Shown: piece by piece, positions 35,303 to 46,399 of the stretch
How the letters are laid out: each line of letters starts with the position of its first letter
Position numbering within the stretch: position 1 is the stretch's first letter
NCBI GenBank assembly: GCA_039090855.1
Contig: CM077005.1
Coordinates: 19,197,921-19,261,920 of the forward strand
Reading direction: 5' to 3'
From: Macrothele yani
Taxonomy: Eukaryota; Arthropoda; Arachnida; Araneae; Macrothelidae
Length of the DNA: 64,000 nucleotides
Notes under the pieces: generated by a model
The model's input: the letters and a program-made list of their open reading frames with translations, nothing else
Database searches by the model: none
What the model was told of the DNA's origin: nothing
Position numbers and translations under genes: made by a program

Positions 35303-35837
35303 AAAAAAAGGCAAAATATGAATTTAGCTATTTCATTGTCGCACGTTCAATTATAACTTACTGCTTTTGCGATCATTGGAATCTCTAATAATAATTTATT
35401 GTTTTGTATTATTTTTCTTCAAAATATCTTGTTCTGTTGTTTATCATGATTTGTGCTTCACACAAGTCTTCTGTTTCAATGGTTGCATATGCAGATACAT
35501 TTTTTTATATTTAACTCTGCTTGTCAGATGCACCATTTCATGGTGATTATATAAATTTATGACAGAAAGTAACCAATACAATTACTGCACCTGGGTGGAA
35601 AAAAGAACATATCAATTTACTCACACATATGAAACATGTCTTGGAGCTCTTCAGAAGTCATTATAGGTCCCTGTTATTGTATGTACTTGCACATTTGTTA
35701 CATCTTCAGTTCTTTGACAAAATTGGTTTTCATTATTATCATTGTGCTAAGTTCCAGATTGTTTCGTATAAGTTATATACAGAGCAAATTTTATATGGGA
35801 AAATTTTGCCACTTTATTGAAGTTGTAAGTCTTTCTG
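35303..35837. other. Intron 3 sequence with a dispersed repeat block
   Basis: About 35335-35520 is related to the P-like element interior at 16040-16260. Shared segments include TTTATCATGATTTGTGCTTC, TTCTGTTTCA.TGGTTG and GCAGATACATTTT. The remainder is unassigned. Confidence 0.45.
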
Positions 35838-36110
35838 AAGAAGACTCTAACAGTCGATTGTGTGTTATCCTCTTGCAACAGCGATTCCAGCTCTTTGTCT
35901 GCTAGTTCCTGTGGTCTACCTGCACGTGGCTTGTCTTCCAAGCTTAGATCACCTTTCTTAAACCTGGCAAACCATTCTCAACAAGTCCACTCACCCAATA
36001 CCGGTTTGCCATACGCCTGAGATACTGAACCATATGCTTCACTCGCACTTTTCCCTAAATTAAACATCAATAGCAAACAGTGCTGCAAATGAACTTTATC
36101 GACCGCCATG
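35838..36110 (-). pseudogene. Mariner (SETMAR-like) transposase, N-terminal fragment
   Basis: On the minus strand from 36110: MAVDKVHLQHCLLLMFNLGK, SASEAYGSVSQAYGKPVLGE, one in-frame stop, EWFARFKKGDLSLEDKPRAG, RPQELADKELESLLQEDNTQ. This is the paired helix-turn-helix region of a mariner transposase, including the GRP linker. It stops abruptly near 35838, so the DDE catalytic domain is absent. A 26-30 base A run follows on the other side at about 36211-36240. Confidence 0.85.
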
Positions 36111-36240
36111 CTTGGCTTCCTGTGCGAACTGACAGCATGGGTCACTGGACGGTTAGACACCCTACAGCACCCGCTAGCAGGGGTGACGGAAACTTTCGCA
36201 TACCCCTAACATTATTAAAAAAAAAAAAAAAAAAAAAAAA

Positions 36241-38400
36241 GTGCTCAAAATGAGGTTAAACTCAAGGACAAAAGAGAACGAAATCAAAATGAACAGCAAT
36301 CCTATGTGAATGATACCGATGTTCTTGACCGGCAGTGATAATGCTGAATAAACCTCCACTAGCCCAACGAGACTTTACACGAACTGCACACCCAACGTGT
36401 ATGAAATATTACAAGAAGGAAACAAACCTCAAAAAGGTAAGTTGCCTTTTAATGTCAGAGTACAATATGCATGTGAATTAAGAGGTAACATGGACATCAA
36501 GTGGTCCATGGAGCTGTAATAGCGTAGAAGAAATATTCTTCACAAAACTACATGGAGCAACTACAGAATTTTTAAGGCAGCAAACAAAATAGTCATTGCC
36601 TTGCTTACTGTTCAACATTTAGGGATGCCCACATCCCCAGGGCAAATAGGACCCAGGACTTAAGAGCCTTGAACCAGTCCACAAGGAACAGCAAAGGAAT
36701 CATCATGCTGGTGAAGATGATTGGGGAAAAGGAGGAGTTCTTCATTACTCCAAGAAGAAAAATTGTAACAGGAGGAGGAGACCATGCACTCCGAATCCAA
36801 ATACGAAAAGCCATAAGGCAATCATTGTAATTAACATGTCATGGTATTATACCATCATCACCAAGCCATCTAACCTAGTATGTAAACAAAGAGTAACATA
36901 ATAGACATTGTAATGTGAAAGTGTATTTCTCTTTTTTGATATCAAATAAAAGGGACACTTTTCTCAAATGAAAAAAAAAAAGTGTTCAAGAAGTGGACAA
37001 TTCTCCCAGTCATCCAAATTAATTAATTCGGCCTAGCCCGGCATGTCACAAGGCTGGGCACTGGCCTGGGATCATTTGGTGGTGGTCCAGCAGGAGTAGC
37101 TTGATGACGGAGCTCATGGCCGTGGGTCCGACCTCACATCTCAAGGTAGGATTGCGATTACACGTTTTTCCTTAAGTGTGGAGCCAGTCACTTGCACGTT
37201 TTTCCATTAAACTCTGTGGAGCCAGTCACTTGGCAGAACAGGCAAAGTTATCAGCATATATTACTGTTCAACATGTAAATTAACATCAGACATGCTGTCC
37301 TGTCTTCCATGTACACTTCTTACCCTGATTTTGCATCTCCTGCTGTGGTAACTCTCAACTTGACAGCTGAATAAATCCCACTCAGGCATCAGTTAACAGC
37401 AATTCTGAAAATTTATCCCCAACATTATTCTGTATAATTTGCTCTTATTTTCTGTAGAAATTCATGATGGAAGTGGTGCTGATTGACAGTACAGGTGATT
37501 AGCCTTTGTCCAGTGAATATTAGGACTAAGTGATAATAAAAAAAATCCTTTTGCAGTGGTTGTGTAATTAATTTGCCTGAATCACCAACAAAGGAACTTC
37601 TTACTAGATTAATTTTCTCCAGTTCAGTTTGTTAATACAGGAAGAATGGGGGTAGGGGAACAGTCGAGATTGTTCCTGAAGTCTTTGAAGTGTGTTTGGG
37701 ATGAAATTGGTTCTTCGTATGGTAATGAGATGTTTATGTGATAAGATACTACAGTTGCTCTTTGGAATTCTATCTTGAAGCCAAAAGTAAGTATCAAAAT
37801 TTACAAATCAACTTGTAGCAACATCTATTTGGTTTCCCTGAAATTTCTAAAAAAATCCAGTGGAATAACTAAAGGAATTTTGATAAAGCAAAAAATTCAT
37901 ATTTGTTCTACGCTTTAGACAGAGCTCCATAAATCAACTGTAGTTAATTAATATGCCACAAGTTGCAAAGCTGGTTTTTTTACGAGTTTGATAGTATTTT
38001 CTAATGTTTCCTTGTTGTCTTAAAACAGGAGCAAATTATTTTGAAAAATCTGTCAGATCACAATCAACATTATCTTTTTTTTTTTTTCATATTTTTTTTT
38101 TCACATTTCTAATTAAAGTAAAAAAAGTCTCTGAAATGCTACTATTTTTAGTTAACACTTCAAATGAGACATATCACTTTTATTATTTTTTTATCATCCT
38201 CATTCTTGTTTTGACTAGTTTTAAGATTAGTGCTGTGGCATTTATAATAGCAGTTCAAAATCTTTGATGAAATAATTGTTCATAACATGTATGTCAGTAA
38301 TAGTAGATAGTGCATCTACTAACTCTTTTGTATTTATAATCTTATGTAAGTTTGTTTCTCTTTCTTTTTTTTTGTGTGCATGTGTGTGTTTGGCTTCTAG
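36241..38400. other. Intron 3 sequence, mostly unassigned
   Basis: A GC-richer block at 36360-36840 has interrupted frames without recognisable homology. Around 37020-37240 the phrase TAAACTCTGTGGAGCCAGTC and the related TGTGGAGCCAGTCACTTGCA recur, a small local duplication. Part of the tract (38004-38399) is the pyrimidine-rich approach to the exon 4 acceptor. Confidence 0.4.
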
Positions 38401-38564
38401 AGAAGAGTTCTACAACAATGCAACAGATGATGTATATAAAGCTGGTGAAATTTTAAAAAGACCTGTTCTTGGCAATACACTAAAAGTCATTTCAGAGCAT
38501 GGTGCAGATGCTCTTTACTCAGGAAATCTTAGCAAGAGTCTAATTGATGATATAAAGGACTGTG
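38401..38564 (+). CDS. GGT1: GGT exon 4 in window (large subunit)
   Basis: The acceptor is a long pyrimidine tract ending in GGCTTCTAG, and the donor is TGTG|GTGAGT. It reads KEEFYNNATDDVYKAGEI, then LKRPVLGNTLKVISEHGADA and LYSGNLSKSLIDDIKDCG, matching the human block that runs from LTLPQLADTYETLA to FYNGSLTAQIVKDIQAAG. It enters with one base and leaves with one base. A possible N-glycosylation sequon, NAT, is visible near the start. There are no lesions. Confidence 0.94.
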
Positions 38565-39114
38565 GTGAGTGTAAATATAATTGAATAATTCATTGGATTT
38601 TTAAAAGAATGTTATGTATATGTATTCTGCTATACTATATATACAGTTATGAAGTTATAATTAATGGAAAACATCTTGAGACATTTGCAATAGAGTGCAA
38701 TTTAGGTGTTCTTGTTTTTCATATGTAGTTCAAGCATTGCTTTATGCCCAGCACAAACAGCATTACATGGTAATATAACTTTATTAGTTATATAAATATT
38801 TTACAATATTCATGATATACAGTATTGAACCGATTATCTGGACAGGTCCGGGCCAGCAGCAGTACGATTTCTGGTTTTCAGAACCATTAAAAACTCCCCC
38901 AAGTCGCCGCCAGCATTATTTCTCCGATAAAAAGCTGTATCATTCACATAAATGTGCGGCAGGCTCCGCCCCGCTTCTGATCTTGCATCATACAACAAGG
39001 ATAAACTCACGAAACTGTGAACAAGTTATAAGAAGAAAAAAAGTCTAAACAATAAAAACACTAAAAGAAATTGAGCCAAAATTAAGTCTTTTACACCAAA
39101 GGGTGCCATCTCTT

Positions 39115-39793
39115 CTACTGTAAAAAATGTTTTCCTCTGGATGTAACTCCAAAATAATGTTTTCCTCGGGATGTACCTCCAAAATAATGTTTTCGTCGGG
39201 ATGTATCTCCAAAATAGGGAAGTTTTTTGTTCACATTATAGACCTGTTCTGGCAATAACTTTTCATTCCAAATCATATATGCAAATTCTTCCACAAAAAT
39301 CTCTGCACTTTCGTGGTCAGCAGAAGTCTGTTCGCCGCAAATATTCAGAAGTCGTAAACCATGATGTTTCTTAAATTTATTGAACCAACCCACTGAATAA
39401 TCACAAGATGTTTGAATTGAGAGTTCCTCATGAAAAACTCTGGCATGGGCTATGATTATGGAGTGATCCAGAGGTACCCTTTCGCTATGCCGCTGCCTTA
39501 TCCATTCCATTAAAACCTTGTCTGCATCCACATTCTTTGATTGATGTAAAGTTTTTCCCTGGCTCATTAGACTAGGCACATCACCATCCGCAAAAAAAAA
39601 TAATATTGATGCCTTTTGTTTAATGAGGTCGTAAATTGTGGATTTTTCAATTCCATATTATTCGATCAATCTCTTTACTGATGTACTGCTGTCCAGCTTT
39701 TTCAACAGTTCGACCTTTTTCTTGGTGCTTAAAGACAGATGTTTCCTCTTGCGTCCACCTGCATCCTGATCTCCTGGCCTTTTTGACATGTGA
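39115..39793 (-). pseudogene. Tigger/CENP-B-like transposase, N-terminal part
   Basis: From 39793 leftward: MSKRPGDQDAGGRKRKHLSL, STKKKVELLKKLDSSTSVKR and LIEYGIEKSTIYDLIKQKA form the first psq helix-turn-helix. VLMEWIRQRHSERVPLDHSI, IIAHARVFHEEL and SVGWFNKFKKHHGLRLLNI make the CENP-B-type second DNA-binding domain. The catalytic start expected as YNVDETGLFWR reads YNVNKKLPYFG, followed by three tandem 10-residue units and a stop. Frames join after a small shift near 39640. It is a truncated, non-catalytic protein. Confidence 0.82.
39127..39217. repeat. 30-bp tandem repeat, three units
   Basis: TGTTTTCCTCTGGATGTAAC, TGTTTTCCTCGGGATGTACC and TGTTTTCGTCGGGATGTATC each begin a 30-bp unit, all continuing TCCAAAATA. 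On the transposase strand they encode (G/R)KHYFG.TSR-type repeats. The array lies at the place where the catalytic domain would begin. Confidence 0.85.
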
Positions 39794-40920
39794 GATTTTT
39801 GCAGCACTGCCGAATAAACATGAACTACAGAGCGCAGACCAACAAAACAAAGTGATTGACCTAATTTTCTGAAACAAAGTGGGTCTCCGTACTCTTTCTT
39901 CTTCTCTTCACAGGGAAGTTGCGAGTATTCCCGACCAGCCTATGACATCACACCAATGATCAACGAATAGTGTGGTGAAGATTTTTTGGCTTTCTTCCAA
40001 AAGCAGTCACCAGTGCAAGTGAGAATAGCGACGTCATCAGCTGAAAAGGGAAACGTTTCTCTTGAGGAAACCGTTCTCGACTTTGACGCGCGCTCTAACA
40101 GACAATAATGCCTCTGTTATTCTGAAAAGAGGCTTTGGGTTTCTGCTGACCATTCCTTTGAGGGAAAGATAGGGATGGAGGAGGGTGAAGTTAGATGTCT
40201 GCCTCAAATGGTGGGAAAGGAAAATGCATCTTGAATTGTTCTAGAATGCTGGTTTGAATATGTACATGTGATGGGGAGATTAAAGGGTATGGATGGTCAG
40301 CTGGGGATGACTGAAATACGCGGCTGAGCTTGACATGGAACACCTGGACCTCAAGGTCAAGAAATATAGCAAAAATTCCAATTATACAAAAAGGTCCGGT
40401 TTTCAGAAAAGTCCAGATAATCGGTTCGATACTGTACTTCTGTTTCACACGTTTGGAGTTAGCATTAAAACTTGACATTCGGACATAAGTCCATTATTAC
40501 TACAAAATAACTTCTTGAACAGAGCTTAAATTGTAAGAATAGAGTATCGTCTTACCTTATGAGTTAGTATTAACTTGATGCACCATTGCTGTGCTGAATA
40601 TGAATAAAATGTTGCAAAAGAATGCAAATAAAATGCTGCAAGTGAATCCCACTTTTTAGTTGGATTTGCTTTGCAGCATTTTATTTGCATTGTTTTGTAA
40701 CATTTTATTCAGACTCAGCACAGCAATGGTGGTCGAAATGAACAAGCATCAAGTTAACACTGACTTCATAAAGCAAGAAGATACTCTATTCTTACAATTT
40801 AAGCTCTGTTCAAGAAGTTATTTTGTAGTAATAATTGACTTACGTCCGAATTTCAAGCTTTTAACACTAACTCTAAAAGTGTGAAACAGAAGTATATCAT
40901 AAATATTACAAAATATTTTA

Positions 40921-41949
40921 GTGTTCTTAGCCACATCTTTTGGCTGCTCAGCTAATCATGTGTTGTATCCCTCAGTTGCATATGTACCTATTCATTTTCC
41001 TTCTACTCCTAAAATTTTGTGTTGGTGTAATGAAACTGTGTTCTTGACCAGTGACACAATGACAGATGGGTCTGTAATCCCTCCCTCTCCTTAAAATAAT
41101 AACAATGACCTCAGAGTTGAAGGTGTGTGTGTGCTATAAAGTGCTAGACGAAATGAGAAAAAAAGGCCAGTGAGATTTGGTTTTGTGCTGTGAAAAATGC
41201 TCATTTCATTATTACACTTCTTTATGAACATGACAACCTCAAACTGAAATGGTTCCCCAAATATTAATCGAAGCTCGCAGATGGACAAGTAGATAAACGT
41301 GCAAAATGTTTACATGGGTTGACAGTTACATTAGGCCCTTAAAGGCTATTCAGAAATTTTCAAGTCCTGATCTCAAACTATTACCAAGACCAAATATGGG
41401 TGTTCCCAAGGCACTAGTCAAAAACATAGAACAGACATACATGTGGGCAAACAAACAAAAAGTGCAAACATAGTGTGACAGTTTCTCCTGGTTTTATAAT
41501 GACTTTCTTGAGTTTATAATGACATCTCAAATAATGCCTTTTTTGAATGCAATAACAAAAGCTGTGTTAGTCAGGTAAAAATTATTCAGTCAGATTGTAC
41601 TTTTACCTACCCCCCCCCCTCCTCAGTGAAAGATCTGATTTTTCTTTGGGAAAACCTTTTGTTCAAACCTCATATTTTTTATTTCAAATCATTAAAACAG
41701 AAAAAGACAAGATTTGGACAAAAGAACAGAATTTTAGTATAGCAGAATTCAAATGCCCTTATAGAAGCAGAATAATACAAGGTCGTATCAGAATGATAGG
41801 ACCACCCCCGGAATCACAGGGTACCCCCCCCCCCCACCCCCACCCAGGCGCATCACAGAGTGGTGCGGTGCACATGACAATGTCAACCACACAGAGATAT
41901 AAGAGGCCAGCCAGTACAGATGAGCCATAGTGCATGACATGAGCACCAT
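40921..41949. other. Intron 4 sequence, mostly unassigned
   Basis: Contains C-rich runs (41611-41620 and 41823-41840) and a low-complexity CCACCCC stretch. The 111-codon frame at 41595-41930 has no recognised motif. Confidence 0.4.
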
Positions 41950-42175
41950 GGGCTAAGCTGGTGATTTGTCAGATGTGCAGAATGGAATGATCATCGACTA
42001 CCGTGCCAAGGGTGGAAGCATCTCAGAAACGACGGGCTTGGTGCGCTGATTTCTGACCATTCTCCCAAGATGAGTCTGAGTTTGACTCTCGATGAGGCAG
42101 GAATGTTGAGTTTGTCTTATGCCACTGGCGACTCCTTATTGTCCATCGAGTTGCTTACTATGGTTGTCACACACA
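41950..42175 (+). pseudogene. Tc1-type helix-turn-helix scrap fused to a SINE fragment
   Basis: About 41960-42060 reads LSDVQNGMIIDYRAKGGSIS-like then ETTGLV in mixed frames, reminiscent of the first helix-turn-helix of some Tc1 transposases. At about 42066 it changes into the second half of the window's SINE (GAGTTTGACTCTCGATGAGG, then TTATGCCACTGGCGACTCC). Both parts are incomplete. Confidence 0.4.
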
Positions 42176-42493
42176 CACCCCCAAAGCGGTAGTGTGATCG
42201 CCCCTTACTCGCTGTCTTCACAGGCTAATTAAGATTTTCCAGTTAACAATTTAGCAAGCTTTCACAATGTAAATTAAGTCAGGTGCATTATTGCAGGCAG
42301 TGCACACTCAGACTCCTTGTTACAGCCAATTATGTTTCAAGAAGTCTGGAAATGTCACGTGATTTAAAGAATATCTTTTAACCACTTTCTAAAAGTAGCA
42401 CAATTTGTAGCAAAATTTTCAGCTACAAACTGTTTTATTTTGTGGCGTGCTACCGCTACAACTACTTTTTCCTGTTTATAGTGATGCTACATA

Positions 42494-43992
42494 CACTGGT
42501 GTGCAAAAATTAAGGACGAAGAGGAGAAATTAGCATAACAGCGGAACGAGCAAACAGAACACACCGAAAGACCACTCAGGAGATAGATTAGGGTCCGGTA
42601 CGATAGGGCTTGCGCATATATGCAGCATGACGTGGGGGGGGGGGAGTGTCGGAAATGTATAAAGCACACGGACGGTGTAAGCTCAGCAATTCGGTGAAAG
42701 CTATTGCATGGTGTACATCGGTTTGAACGACGTCGAGTTGCTGCCACCGTGTGATATGCCCAACAGGCAATCCAGTAGACAACATCTGGATGACTTTACC
42801 CGAGGTCGCGTCATTGGGAAGTTAGAAGAAGGTCGAAGTGTGATTAGTGTGACCGAGGAGTTCGGGATCGCTCACAGCATCGTTTCACGAGCTTGAAGAG
42901 CATTTCAAATGACAGGAACAGCTGTCCGAGAGTTTAGCAGTGGTCGTCCACGAGCAACTACGGCGGCGGATGACCAGTATATTGTCCTACAGGTGAGAAG
43001 AGACAGACGGCAGACAGCGGGAGAAATCGCAAGGCACATGCTACAGACAACTGGGCATCAGTTATCGCGTTTTACCGTGGCCAGGAGGCTGCACAAAGGG
43101 GGTCTATTTGCATGACAACCAGTACCGTGTGTGCCATTAATGCCTGCTCATCAGAGACGGTGGTTTCTGTGGTGCCAGGAACACAAGAACTGGACACATC
43201 AACAGTGGGGTCAAGTTCTCTTTACGGATGAGAGCCGATTTAGTCTGACGAGCGATTCTGAAAGTATACACATCTGGAGAGAGCAGGGAACATGCAATCA
43301 AACCTTCAACATCATCGAAAGGGACCAGTTCGAAGGTGGCTGAGTTCTCGTTTGGGGTGGTATCATGCTTGGTAGCCGTACTGACCACCATATCTTCCAA
43401 GAAGGTTTAGTCACTGGTGTCCGCTATTGTACCGAGGTTCTCCTGCCTCACATGCATCTGTTTAGAGGTGCTGTGGGTCCTGAGTTCCTCTTCATAGACG
43501 ACAACGCTACACCTCATCGTACAGTGGCTGTCGCAGAGCTGTTGGAGAGTGAAGATATTCCACGCATGGATTGGTGCGCAAGGTCCCCGGACCTAAATCC
43601 AATTGAACACATGTGGGACCTTCTCGGGAGACGCTTGGCAGCACGTCACCAGACGCCAGCAACGATTCTGCAGCTGCGATTGGCGCTACAAGAGGAATGG
43701 GCCGCGATGCCACAACAGCTCCTTGACAACCTCGTCCTCCATGGACAGACGTTGTAAATCCTGCAACGCAGTCATGGGTGATCATATCCCCTACTAAAGA
43801 CTGGAATTTTCTTGGCAGCCGCCTGTCACATGGACGTTTCTGTCTTCTGTCCAGTTGTGCTCGAAGCTACCTCACTTGTCCCATATTCTTACATCTTGGG
43901 GATCTTATGGTATGATTTGAGTCGATGTGGAGCACTTCTGCACGACGTTACATTCGAAAAACCGTATCGTCTTTAATTTTTGCATGCCAGTG
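42494..43992 (+). mobile_element. Tc1-like DNA transposon, complete length (second family)
   Basis: The ends CACTGGTGTGCAAAAATTAA and TTAATTTTTGCATGCCAGTG are inverted, flanked by TA at 42492-42493 and 43993-43994. Length is 1499 bp. One transposase reading frame runs through it with only three stop codons, so this is a recent insertion. A second, truncated copy of the same family lies at 49282-50159. Confidence 0.92.
42708..43757 (+). pseudogene. Tc1-like transposase (DD34E), one frame with three TGA stops
   Basis: One frame from about 42708 to 43757. The bipartite DNA-binding part has SSRQHLDDFTRGRVIGKLEE, then GIAHSIVSRA, GRPRATTAADDQYIVLQVRR and GHQLSRFTVARRLHKGG. The catalytic part has VLFTDESRFSL (first Asp), FLFIDDNATPHRTVAVAELL (second Asp) and ARSPDLNPIEHMWDLLGRRL (Glu). 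The spacing from the second Asp to the Glu is 34 residues. Stops: TGA at 42894-42896 (where related proteins have Trp), at 43113-43115 and at 43341-43343. No frameshift was seen. The usual role is cut-and-paste transposition into TA. Confidence 0.92.
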
Positions 43993-44196
43993 TACCATGC
44001 TACTATAAAAGTAGCGTGCTATAGTAGCAGCACTGCTACTGTGCTACTTCCAATTAGGGATGTTGCTGGGCTTCAAAAGCAGGATGGGCGACGGGTGGGC
44101 AAGCATTATTTTTGGTGGGACAAGCTTGATAGCAACTTTTTTTTTCTTTACAAAACACTGAAAGAACGAACTTTAATGTTTTTTTTTGTTTTTTTT

Positions 44197-44412
44197 TTCT
44201 TTTTGATTGAAAGTTTAATGACCATCATGTGCAGCTCAATGGGCTATACACAGTCACCCGTCCCTACTGTAAGGCCACTAGTTCCAAGGAAGGGAGTGAG
44301 CCCATGCTGTAAGACAAACACAACTTCCATGCCTCACCAGGATTCGAACCCAGACTCTTCTTGGATGAATGGTCATAAGCCAATGCTTGGACCACTGCAC
44401 CATTGGGACAAC
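44197..44412 (-). repeat. tRNA-derived SINE, minus-strand copy
   Basis: The reverse complement matches the SINE at 31737: a B-box-like GGGTTCGAATCCTGG, a GTGGTCCAAGCATTGGCTTA head, and the GGAACTAGTGGCC..GGGACGGGTGACTG body. A T-rich tract (the A tail on its own strand) lies at about 44178-44200. Confidence 0.85.
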
Positions 44413-44682
44413 TTCAATGATTTTAACTACTGACTACAAAAAGAATTCGTGCAATTGTGACCCCTCCACCTGGACACACATGCATACACAAATCTGACTA
44501 GTTATGCCACTAGTGCAAGATATAAGTATTGGTAAAATGTCACCTTCAACTTTTTACTTGCTCTGAATATGTTGTCTTAAATTGCTTTTCAAAATTTTGC
44601 ATTTTTGCTTATGAAAATAGTACTGTATTTCAACAACTTATTTAAAAGAAAGTGCCATTTTTGTATATCTAAATCAAATTTT

Positions 44683-45066
44683 AACATCTTGCCTGCAGAC
44701 ATACTTCCCCTCTCAATTCCTTCCTTCCAGCCAGCAACTTTGCATTGCACTCCTCTCCTACACTGCAGTCTTCAGCCACTTTCTGCCCTTTCACTGTCCC
44801 GGGGCAGTCATAAGAGCGCTAGGCTACACTTTCCATGTTGGAATCCCTTATTTTGTAAAGAACTCAAATTTTAACGTCTTGCCATGCAAAAACAATACAT
44901 CCCCCTCCTTAAGTTCCTTCCTTCCAGCCAGTGACTTTGTCTTGCACTCCTCTCCTACACTGCAGTCGTCAGCCACTTTCTGCACTTTCACTGTCCCGGG
45001 GCAGTCTTAAGAGTATAGCGTAGCTTTAGATTCCACTTTCCGTGTTGAATTACCTTATTTTGTGAA
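44683..45066. repeat. Tandem duplication, about 190-bp unit, two copies
   Basis: AAATTTTAACATCTTGCC and AAATTTTAACGTCTTGCC start the two units (about 44683 and 44869). Both continue CCTTCCTTCCAGCCAG, CACTCCTCTCCTACACTGCA, then TTTCACTGTCCCGGGGCAGT and a CTTATTTTGT end. They differ at scattered bases, so the duplication is not very recent. Confidence 0.85.
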
Positions 45067-45222
45067 GAAAACAAACAGAGCAATTAGTAGTAGTGACCCG
45101 TTCAGTGAATTCCTATCTGCCATTTTCATTATCCCTCTGGCCATGCAAACCTAAAAAAGAGGTTTAAACTAAGGAATTGGAAGAGTGGAGAACAACTGAA
45201 TTTTCATGGCCCTTTGGATTTT

Positions 45223-45624
45223 TTGTACAATATTCTAGAGGATAATGCTTACCTTGGCATTCCTTGCTAGCGATGAGAAACATTTCACACACATGTTTTC
45301 CGGTCTTTGTAGATGTTATTGTCCTAAAGTCCGTTGTATGAGATGAATCGCTTTACTTCACGTACTTTTCGCTGGGTATACTCAGTGGATCTTCGCTTTA
45401 GGTTTCAAACACATCATTTACCATAGCAAAGATTCACTGAGTATATAAAGTGAAGATCCACTGAGTATACCCAGCGAAAAGTGTGTGAAGTAAAGCGATT
45501 CATCTCATACAACAGACTTTAGGACAATAACATCAACAAAGACCAGAAAACATGTGTGTGAAATGTTTCTCATCGCTAGCAAGGAATGCCAAGGTAAGCA
45601 TTATCCTCTAGAATATTGTACAAG
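45223..45624. repeat. Large palindrome, arms about 170-190 bp
   Basis: The left arm TTGTACAATATTCTAGAGGA.. to GCTGGGTATACTCAGTGGAT pairs with the right arm ATCCACTGAGTATACCCAGC.. to TCCTCTAGAATATTGTACAA. The loop is about 60 bp around 45400-45455 and itself repeats CACTGAGTATA. Few mismatches by eye. It is a foldback/MITE-type element in intron 4. Confidence 0.9.
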
Positions 45625-46399
45625 TTATTTCGAAATATTGCACGTAAAAGAGAATAGTAGAATGATTAGAGCTATCTAATAGTCAGAATTAGAACTACTA
45701 ATAAGAATTGATCCTTTGGATTTTGTTTTGATAACTTTTTTTGGAGACATAAGCAACACACTTCCTAGGGAAAAATATGTAGGGCTACTTGAAATAAAAC
45801 ACAAGACTCATTACTTGGCAAAGTGCAGTTTATATTTTAAAGTTAAATACATTGAAAATGGCATATTTTGAACAGGGAGGGCAAGACAAATTTCAGGGTG
45901 GGCAAAACAAATTTCAAGGTGGGCTCAAGTCCCCCCCCCCTGGCGATGACCCTGCTTCCAATCACTGGGTGCAGTGTTGCTGTATGCCCAGAAAAATTAT
46001 TAAAAAGACATTATAAAACTATTTTTTGTATATTGTAAAAATGTTCAAAATAATGCAATATTCCAAATCAAAAGTATTAATGAAGACTTTCTGATTTACC
46101 ATTATATCTTAAATTCTGTGGCAAAAATTTATCTTCATACTGTAGTTTTCTTGTTCTTGTAAATCAATTTCAGTAGCATTTTCTTTTATGAGATACTGGT
46201 ATGTTATTTTCTGGTCATAGTTGGAAGCACTTTGCTTTATAAGACTATTTTTTGTGGTTTATACCAACACCTTGGTATTTACTTTTACATATGATTTTGA
46301 AAGAAATCCAAGATTCCCTAGGATACCCCTACCCTTATCAACATGAACATTGCTGGGACTCAAAAATTTGTTCACATTAAAAGTAGGGTGTTCATATGC
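45625..46399. other. Intron 4 sequence, unassigned
   Basis: AT-rich sequence, with a short direct repeat of GGCAAGACAAATTTCAGGGT / GGCAAAACAAATTTCAAGGT at 45888-45925. No gene recognised. Confidence 0.4.

Larger units (their letters stand above)
38820..40434 (-). mobile_element. Tigger-like DNA transposon, internally deleted (1615 bp)
   Basis: The ends CAGTATTGAACCGATTATCT and AGATAATCGGTTCGATACTG are inverse, flanked by TA at 38818-38819 and 40435-40436. On the minus strand it retains the N-terminal DNA-binding half of a Tigger transposase but little or nothing of the DDE domain, so it could move only with help from another copy. The GC-rich interior near 39930-40120 has no recognised feature. 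Confidence 0.9.
38785..40920. repeat. Long palindromic element interrupted by a Tigger-like insertion
   Basis: The right arm (about 40675-40920) and left arm are inverse over about 250 bp, with the centre near 40665. The left arm is split. Its outer tip (ATAAATATTTTACAATATTC..GATATA) lies at about 38787-38819, and the rest begins CTTCTGTTTCACAC at 40437. The 38820-40434 Tigger-like element sits between, with TA on both sides. The uninterrupted right arm (GTGTGAAACAGAAGTATATC..) shows what the left arm looked like before insertion. Confidence 0.85.

Noticed and set aside
36605..36814. 69-codon minus-strand hydrophobic frame
   Set aside because: No homology recognised, and the opposite strand is equally open in pieces. 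Insufficient evidence.
44060..45960. Possible hAT element ending CCCCTGGCGATGACCCTG near 45955
   Set aside because: A partner terminus near 44080 (CAGGATGGGCGACGGG) is only loosely inverse, and the flanking 8-mers do not match convincingly.
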